Origin: JBIICS01 sp044238735
Lineage (GTDB): Bacteria; Bacteroidota; Bacteroidia; UBA4408
NCBI GenBank assembly: GCA_044238735.1
Contig: JBIICS010000088.1
Span: forward strand, 1 to 11,689
Direction of reading: 5' to 3'
Length of the DNA stretch: 11,689 nucleotides
Position numbers and translations under genes: made by a program. The notes below the pieces were generated by a model, which was not told the DNA's origin, ran no database searches, and saw only the letters and a list, made by a program, of their open reading frames with translations. Positions 6,272 to 11,689 of the stretch are shown here, in pieces; the first letter of the stretch is position 1, and the number at the start of each line of letters is the position of its first letter.

Positions 6272-9200
6272 ATGTTTAGAATACTTGTTGTTGCTATTTT
6301 TCTGATTCAATGGTCGTTTGCACAGAAATTGGCGCCCTTACAACTGGCCTCTACTGCTAATAGCTATGTTGCGCCATCATCTTCATTACAATATTCCTTA
6401 GGCGCTATCGCTAGTTATAAAAACACTAAGATTAATCAGGCCGATATAGGTCCTATCCATTATTTTGCAGTAGCAAATACAATCACCACTTCCGCATTAA
6501 CAAATACTAATTTTTGTTCAGGAGATTCTACTTCTGTTCCATTTACAATAACCGGTACATTTAATTCAGGCAATGTCTTTACCGCTCAACTATCAGATGC
6601 CAGTGGAAGTTTTGTATCGCCAACAAACATTGGTACTTTAACGTCAACTACCAGTGGTAGTATAAGTGCTACAATACCTACCAATACCGCAGCAGGAAGC
6701 GCATACAGGATTCGTGTGGTTTCATCCGATCCAGTAGTTACAGGAAGTGACAATGGAGGTGATGTTACAATTAATGCGCTACCAGTTGCTCCTACTGCGG
6801 GCTCTGCCAGCCGATGCAGTACGGGTACATTAGCCCTTTCGGCCAGCGGTTGTGCAGGTGGAACTTTAGATTGGTTTACAGCGCCAACCGGCGGGACTTC
6901 AATTGCAACGGGATCTTCGTATACCACCCCTTCAATAGCTTCCACTACCACCTATTATGTAAGTTGTACGGATGCCAATACGTGTGTAAGTGCCAGAAGT
7001 TCGGTAATTGCAACGGTTAACCCCTTGCCTTCAGCGCCTTCAACAACCGGAGCCAGCCGATGCAGTACGGGTACAGTAGCCCTTTCGGCCAGTGGTTGTG
7101 CAGGTGGAACTTTAGATTGGTTTACAGCGCCAACCGGCGGGACTTCAATTGCAACGGGATCTTCGTATACCACCCCTTCAATAGCTTCCACCACCACCTA
7201 TTATGTAAGTTGTACGGATGCCAATACGTGTGTAAGTGCCAGAAGTTCGGTAATTGCAACGGTTAATCCGCTGCCTTTTGCTAACGCAGGATCTGATGTG
7301 TATGCATGTTCTGGTGATTCTTATATCATTGGTTCGGGAAGTACTGGCGGTACCAGCTATTTGTGGTCGCCTACCAGCGGATTAAGTAGCGCAACAGTAT
7401 CTAATCCTTCTCTTCTGCTCACTAATTTTGGAACCGCCGATGTTAGTTATTCCTATATCGTTACTGCTACTAAGAATGGATGTTCTAAAAAAGATACTTT
7501 AATTGTAAAGGTTAAGCCTTCGCATACTGCTAATGCTGGTTCTGATATAAGCGTATGTTCGGGGTCTCAAAATAACATCGGATCAGCCAGTGCCCTTGCC
7601 ACAACCTATTTATGGTCACCAACAACTGGTTTAAGTAGTTCAACGGTATCCAATCCAAAAGTTCAGCTTTCTAATTTTGGTTTAGTGGACACTACATGGC
7701 GTTATGTTGTGTCGGTTACCAAAAATGCTTGTATTAAAAGAGATACGGTTTTGGTTAAAGTAAAACCTTTACCTGTTACTAATGCAGGAGTCGATAAAAA
7801 TGTATGTTCCAAAGATACGGTTATAGTTGGAACCACTGCTTTAACAGGCTATACGTATTCATGGTCTCCTTCTACATTTTTAAACAACGCAACATCAGCA
7901 CAACCTCGTTTTTCTCGCACGCTTACTAATTCAACGGTTACTACCAATAATTATACGGTAACGTCAACCTTTAACGGTTGTACAAATAAAGATATTGTTG
8001 TGGTAAAAACTTACCCCAACCCCGATCCGGTTATTACTGGTAATAACAGCGTTTGTTTAAATTCCTCTAATATATATTCGGTTGCAGCCTTATCGAACAG
8101 TACTTATACGTGGTATGCAACAAATGCCAATATAACTTCGGGACAAGGTACTCGATCGGCAACGGTTATTTTTAATTCGCTTGGCTCTTCTCAATTAGTT
8201 ATTGAGCGAAGAAATACTATTGCTGGATGTGTTAATTTTGATACTCTCTATGTTTTAGTTAACGCTCTGCCTGTATCTTCTATAGCCGGAAATACAACCG
8301 TATGTGCAGGAACACAATTAGATCCGTATACTTCATTTTTTAATGCCGGTAACACCTATACTTGGTCAGTAACGGGTGGAACTATAGCAACCGGACAAAA
8401 CACAAATGCCATTGCAATTAATTGGTTTACTACTCCTGGCTCCAGATTGATAACATTAACTCAACGAAATGTAAACGGTTGCTCCGCTACCGCAACTATG
8501 GGTGTTTTAGTTAATGCAACTCCTTCACCGGCTATTACCGGACAGGGTACTTTATGTCAATATACCCGAAATCAATTGTATAGCGTATCTTCTGTAGCGG
8601 CTAATACCTATCTGTGGACCGTTACAAAGGGTGTTATTATAAGCGGACAAAACACTAATAGTATCAGGGTAAACTGGGATAGCTCGGGAACCGGCCTGGT
8701 TAGTGTTTTACAAACCAATAGCAGTGCTTGTAGTAAAACAGCCTCTAAAACTATTACAATTAATCCGAATACCTTACCAGAAATTATCGGAAATAATACA
8801 TTCTGTAATTCGGATACGGGTTTATTTACGGTAAACGCTGCAGGGGGTAATACCTATACGTGGAGTGTAAGTGGGGGAAGTATTTTAAGCGGTCAATATT
8901 CTAATTCACTTTTGGTTAAATGGACCACTGCAGGTGCTCATAAAGTAATCATCTCACAAAAAAATGCAATAGCTTGTTCCAATATGGATACACTAAATGT
9001 TACGGTTAATTCGTTGCCAACTATTGCGCTTGCTAATCAAACTGTTTGCGAAGGCAGTCCGGCCACATTAACTGCCACAGGTGCCTTAAATTACAGTTGG
9101 AATAGTGGACAACTAACTTCTGCCATAACCGTTACACCAAGTGTCTCCTCTAATTATACGGTATACGGTACAAATGCTAATGGATGTAGCAGTATTAAAA

Positions 9201-11689
9201 CAGCCAGTGTAACCTTGTTATCTAAACCGTTGGTAACAATTAATAATCCTTCAATCTGTGTCGGATCAACGGCAACTTTAACAGCCGCTGGCGCTCAGTC
9301 TTTTTCCTGGAATACCGGTGCTAGCTCCATAAGCATTAATGTAACGCCAACAGTAACTACTAATTATACAGCTATAGGAACAAATTCTGCCGGATGTAAA
9401 GATACCGCTATTTCAATCGTTACCGTTAACGCTCTGCCGCTGGTAATAGCAAGTGCTGACGATACTATATGTAAAGGTGAATCAGCAGCTGTTTCTGTAA
9501 GTGGAAATGCAAGTTCATTTAGTTGGAATACTGGTTCAACAGCAACTTCCATCTCGGTTGTTCCGATAACTACTACTAGCTATACCGTAACCGGCACCAT
9601 TGGTGCTTGTACAGCCAACGATGTGGTTAGGGTAATAGTAAATCCAAAGCCCAGTCCATCTATTGTAGGCGCAGCAACTGCTTGTCAGTTTGCTTCCAAT
9701 GTTACCTATAGTGTGGCGGCAATAACCGGCAATACCTATGTATGGTCGATAAGTGGTGGAAATATTATAAGTGGTCAAAACACCAACAGCATTAAAGTTA
9801 ATTGGCTAGACCCCGGTTCGCAAACAATTACGGTATTACAGACAAACACAAGTAATTGTTCTACCTCTGCATCAAAAACTATAAATATCAATTCAACTCC
9901 TGAACCATTAATTTCTGGAAATACTACCTTCTGTAAAAATGATACCGGATTATATTCTGTTAGTTCAATCCTCGGAAATAACTATTCTTGGTCTGTTTTA
10001 AATGGTGTTATTTTATCAGGACAAAATACAAACAGCGTTGTTATAAAATGGACAGGTTCGGGAACCGGAAGAATAATAGTTACTGAGTCGAATCCCAGCG
10101 CATGTTTAAACAAGGATACTTTATATACGACCATCAATACTTTACCGTTGCTTACCTCTACAAGTGAAACGGTATGTAACGGTTCTTCGGCAACTTTAAG
10201 TGCTACAGGCGCTCAAAATTATATTTGGTCTAATGCTCAAACAGGTTCCAGCATCGTAGTTACTCCTTCTGTAACAACATCCTATACGGTTAGTGGAACA
10301 GATGTAAACGGATGTATCGCTAATGCTGTATCTACCGTAAATGTCTTAAGTAAACCAACCGTTTCGGCTGTTAATGATACAATATGTGTTGGAGATGTTG
10401 CAACCTTATCAGCAAGTGGTACTAATAACTACCTGTGGAATACGGGAAATACTGGCAACTCGCTTTCGGTTGCACCACTAACCACTACTGCCTATACAGT
10501 AATTGGCACTGCATCTAATGGTTGTAAGGACACAGCTTTTGCAGATGTTATAGTTAATAATTATCCTACAGTTAATGCCGGATTAGATGAAACCGCATGT
10601 AAGAATACCCCGGTAATGTTAATAGGTAGTACAAATGCAATTAATTACTCGTGGAGTTCTGGTTCTGCAAGTTTAACTGATATTGTTACTCCTGCTGTAA
10701 CTACTCATTATATATTTACAGCAAACAGTAACGGGTGTATAAGTAATGACACTACAACAGTTTTTATTAATGATGCTTACACGTTTTCTAATCCTCAACA
10801 AGTTTGCGCAGGCAGTTCTTATTTTATAAATGGTAATACATATAATGTTAGTGGTATTTATTTCGATACCTTGGCAACTGTAAATGGATGCGACAGTATA
10901 ATTGTAACCAATTTAGTAGTAAATAATGTTTATGCTTTTACAAATCCTATAACAATATGCAGCGGTGAGTCGTATTTTATTAATGGGAATATTTACAACA
11001 CTAGCGGAGTATATAAGGATACCTTGCAAAGCGTTAGTGGATGTGATAGTATCATTACCACTTTATTAACAGTCAATCCAGTATATTCAAACAATAATCC
11101 TCAAATTATTTGTCAGGGTGATGTTTATTCCTTTAATGGAAATAATTATACGTCCACTGGAAATTACAACGATACGCTTGTTACCGCTAATGGTTGTGAT
11201 AGCATCATTGTTACTCAGTTAACCGTAAACCCTGTTTATGTTATAATCAACCCACAAATAATTTGTCAGGGCGCAACATACAATTTTAACGGAAATGCTT
11301 ACTCAATTTCCGGAACCTATAATGATACCCTAGCCAGCATTAACGGTTGCGACAGCATTATTATCACCCAGTTAACGATAAATCCTGTTTATTCGGTAAA
11401 TAATCCGCAAACCATCTGCAATGGTTCATCTTACTCTATAAATGGTAATTTCTATACGATATCCGGAACCTATAGCGACACTCTATCGAGTATTTCGGGA
11501 TGTGATAGTATTGTTAGCACACAATTAGTGGTAAATCCGGTTAATACGACTAGCAATCCACAGGTTATTTGTAGTGGTGAAGTATATACTTTTAATGGCA
11601 ACATTTACAATACTTCAGGAATTTACAAGGATACCTTGCAAAGCGTTAGTGGATGTGATAGTATTATTACCACTTTATTAACAGTCAAT
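6272..11689 (+). CDS. Giant secreted multi-domain Ig/PKD-like repeat protein, adhesin-like; 3' end outside window
   Basis: Open from the ATG at 6272 to the right edge with no stop: 1806 residues and incomplete. Signal peptide 1-17 (cleavage in SFA-Q). Domains in order: about 80-168, a Bacteroidota surface-protein module (FCSGD, FTAQLSDASGSF, YRIRVVSS, VTGSDNGGDVTI); 171-336, two nearly identical Ig-like domains (Ig_7/CHU_C-associated type, four Cys each); 337-582, three NAGSD-type PKD-like domains; 586-912, four PKD_6-like domains (ISGQNTNS, W); 916-1125, three short Ig-like domains (AC/VC..., SWNTG, GC); 1127-1288, two PKD_6-like; 1291-1500, three short Ig-like; 1507 onward, 51-aa units with GCDSI. 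Almost every unit has a Cys near its start and an NGC-like Cys near its end, implying a chain of disulfide-pinned beta sandwiches. Such proteins are usually T9SS cargo with a C-terminal sorting domain, as in SprB-like adhesins; that end is not visible. Function (adhesion, gliding or matrix) is inferred. Confidence 0.93.
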   Translation, partial: MFRILVVAIFLIQWSFAQKLAPLQLASTANSYVAPSSSLQYSLGAIASYKNTKINQADIGPIHYFAVANTITTSALTNTNFCSGDSTSVPFTITGTFNSGNVFTAQLSDASGSFVSPTNIGTLTSTTSGSISATIPTNTAAGSAYRIRVVSSDPVVTGSDNGGDVTINALPVAPTAGSASRCSTGTLALSASGCAGGTLDWFTAPTGGTSIATGSSYTTPSIASTTTYYVSCTDANTCVSARSSVIATVNPLPSAPSTTGASRCSTGTVALSASGCAGGTLDWFTAPTGGTSIATGSSYTTPSIASTTTYYVSCTDANTCVSARSSVIATVNPLPFANAGSDVYACSGDSYIIGSGSTGGTSYLWSPTSGLSSATVSNPSLLLTNFGTADVSYSYIVTATKNGCSKKDTLIVKVKPSHTANAGSDISVCSGSQNNIGSASALATTYLWSPTTGLSSSTVSNPKVQLSNFGLVDTTWRYVVSVTKNACIKRDTVLVKVKPLPVTNAGVDKNVCSKDTVIVGTTALTGYTYSWSPSTFLNNATSAQPRFSRTLTNSTVTTNNYTVTSTFNGCTNKDIVVVKTYPNPDPVITGNNSVCLNSSNIYSVAALSNSTYTWYATNANITSGQGTRSATVIFNSLGSSQLVIERRNTIAGCVNFDTLYVLVNALPVSSIAGNTTVCAGTQLDPYTSFFNAGNTYTWSVTGGTIATGQNTNAIAINWFTTPGSRLITLTQRNVNGCSATATMGVLVNATPSPAITGQGTLCQYTRNQLYSVSSVAANTYLWTVTKGVIISGQNTNSIRVNWDSSGTGLVSVLQTNSSACSKTASKTITINPNTLPEIIGNNTFCNSDTGLFTVNAAGGNTYTWSVSGGSILSGQYSNSLLVKWTTAGAHKVIISQKNAIACSNMDTLNVTVNSLPTIALANQTVCEGSPATLTATGALNYSWNSGQLTSAITVTPSVSSNYTVYGTNANGCSSIKTASVTLLSKPLVTINNPSICVGSTATLTAAGAQSFSWNTGASSISINVTPTVTTNYTAIGTNSAGCKDTAISIVTVNALPLVIASADDTICKGESAAVSVSGNASSFSWNTGSTATSISVVPITTTSYTVTGTIGACTANDVVRVIVNPKPSPSIVGAATACQFASNVTYSVAAITGNTYVWSISGGNIISGQNTNSIKVNWLDPGSQTITVLQTNTSNCSTSASKTININSTPEPLISGNTTFCKNDTGLYSVSSILGNNYSWSVLNGVILSGQNTNSVVIKWTGSGTGRIIVTESNPSACLNKDTLYTTINTLPLLTSTSETVCNGSSATLSATGAQNYIWSNAQTGSSIVVTPSVTTSYTVSGTDVNGCIANAVSTVNVLSKPTVSAVNDTICVGDVATLSASGTNNYLWNTGNTGNSLSVAPLTTTAYTVIGTASNGCKDTAFADVIVNNYPTVNAGLDETACKNTPVMLIGSTNAINYSWSSGSASLTDIVTPAVTTHYIFTANSNGCISNDTTTVFINDAYTFSNPQQVCAGSSYFINGNTYNVSGIYFDTLATVNGCDSIIVTNLVVNNVYAFTNPITICSGESYFINGNIYNTSGVYKDTLQSVSGCDSIITTLLTVNPVYSNNNPQIICQGDVYSFNGNNYTSTGNYNDTLVTANGCDSIIVTQLTVNPVYVIINPQIICQGATYNFNGNAYSISGTYNDTLASINGCDSIIITQLTINPVYSVNNPQTICNGSSYSINGNFYTISGTYSDTLSSISGCDSIVSTQLVVNPVNTTSNPQVICSGEVYTFNGNIYNTSGIYKDTLQSVSGCDSIITTLLTVN
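6806..7266 (+). repeat. Near-identical tandem pair of Ig-like domain repeats, 246-bp period
   Basis: 6806-7020 and 7052-7266 differ at only 3 of 215 positions by eye (T/G in ACATT/ACAGT, C/T in CAGCGG/CAGTGG, T/C in ACTACC/ACCACC). Two of the three changes are silent; one changes Leu to Val. The linker between copies (7021-7051) is not conserved with the matching sequence before copy 1. All other domain repeats in the gene are far more diverged, so this pair is the youngest duplication or has been homogenised. Confidence 0.97.
8513..10768 (+). repeat. Five-domain super-repeat, two copies of 1128 bp in exact register
   Basis: Copy A 8513-9640 and copy B 9641-10768 each encode 376 residues: PKD_6, PKD_6, Ig, Ig, Ig. 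Landmarks are all offset by exactly 1128 bp: the CQ codons at 8555/9683, the Cys of the FC..DTGL motif at 8804/9932, LSK at 9218/10346, and GCKDTA at 9392/10520. The protein copies are clearly homologous but diverged, with domain-by-domain matches such as YSV, SGQNTNS, LSKP and GCKDTA. Confidence 0.88.
10790..11689 (+). repeat. Tandem 153-bp (51-aa) GCDSI repeat array, six units to window edge
   Basis: Units begin at 10790, 10943, 11096, 11249, 11402 and 11555, each exactly 153 bp; the sixth is cut after 135 bp. The unit pattern is NP-x-x-x-C-x-G, then NGN-x-Y, SG-x-Y-x-DTL, GCDSI, and a closing L-x-V-N-P. The two Cys of each unit are placed for an internal disulfide. The array continues beyond the window, so unit number is unknown. 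Confidence 0.97.

Noticed and set aside
6586..7266. Repeated short ORFs on both strands inside the Ig-like pair
   Set aside because: They are duplicated only because the domain is duplicated; the plus-strand frame starting at 6272 is continuous, has a signal peptide and a consistent domain pattern.
9364..9778. Minus-strand ORFs inside the giant gene
   Set aside because: They overlap well-formed Ig-like and PKD-like coding sequence and have no recognisable protein features.
10790..11689. CRISPR-like or minisatellite array
   Set aside because: The 153-bp period is a multiple of three, the variation preserves the protein motif, and there are no short identical repeats with unique spacers; these are protein-domain repeats.

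Overview
The window looks like chromosomal DNA of a low-GC member of the Bacteroidota (Flavobacteriia/Chitinophagia-like). The basis is the AT-rich sequence without Shine-Dalgarno motifs, a TPR-SpoIIE phosphatase with a CNKLK-free but typical Bacteroidota layout, a COG1373-type ATPase, and a very large secreted protein built from the Ig-like and PKD-like modules common in type IX secretion (T9SS) cargo. No RNA gene, CRISPR array or transposase was seen.

Left part (1-4531, all on the minus strand, so read right to left): a COG1373/DUF4143 ATPase (4531-3311), then 47 bp later a membrane protein with periplasmic TPRs and a cytoplasmic SpoIIE/PP2C serine phosphatase (3263-429), then the start of a predicted lipoprotein methionine sulfoxide reductase A (306 to beyond base 1). 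A 23-bp perfect palindrome lies between the phosphatase and msrA.

Middle (4532-5074): an intergenic stretch of about 540 bp. It carries a headless and tailless 177-bp copy of the 5' part of the phosphatase gene, about 92% identical by eye. This is evidence of a past duplication and deletion, and the ATPase now sits between parent and remnant.

Right part (5075-11689, plus strand): two exported proteins 27 bp apart, probably one operon. The first joins a Bacteroidota N-terminal domain to a phage-tail-fibre-like 'GIGTTTPSSKLDVNG' segment and a glycine-rich adhesin domain. The second is an open frame running off the right edge (1806 codons seen, no stop). It is a giant Cys-paired beta-domain protein with three nested levels of repetition: a 246-bp period near-identical tandem pair, a 1128-bp five-domain super-repeat kept exactly in register, and a 153-bp (51-aa) array with perfect periodicity. 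A T9SS C-terminal signal is expected beyond the window but cannot be seen.

Taken together this is a cell-surface locus (adhesin-like proteins) diverging from a transmembrane signalling phosphatase. Whether the two halves are functionally linked is inference only.
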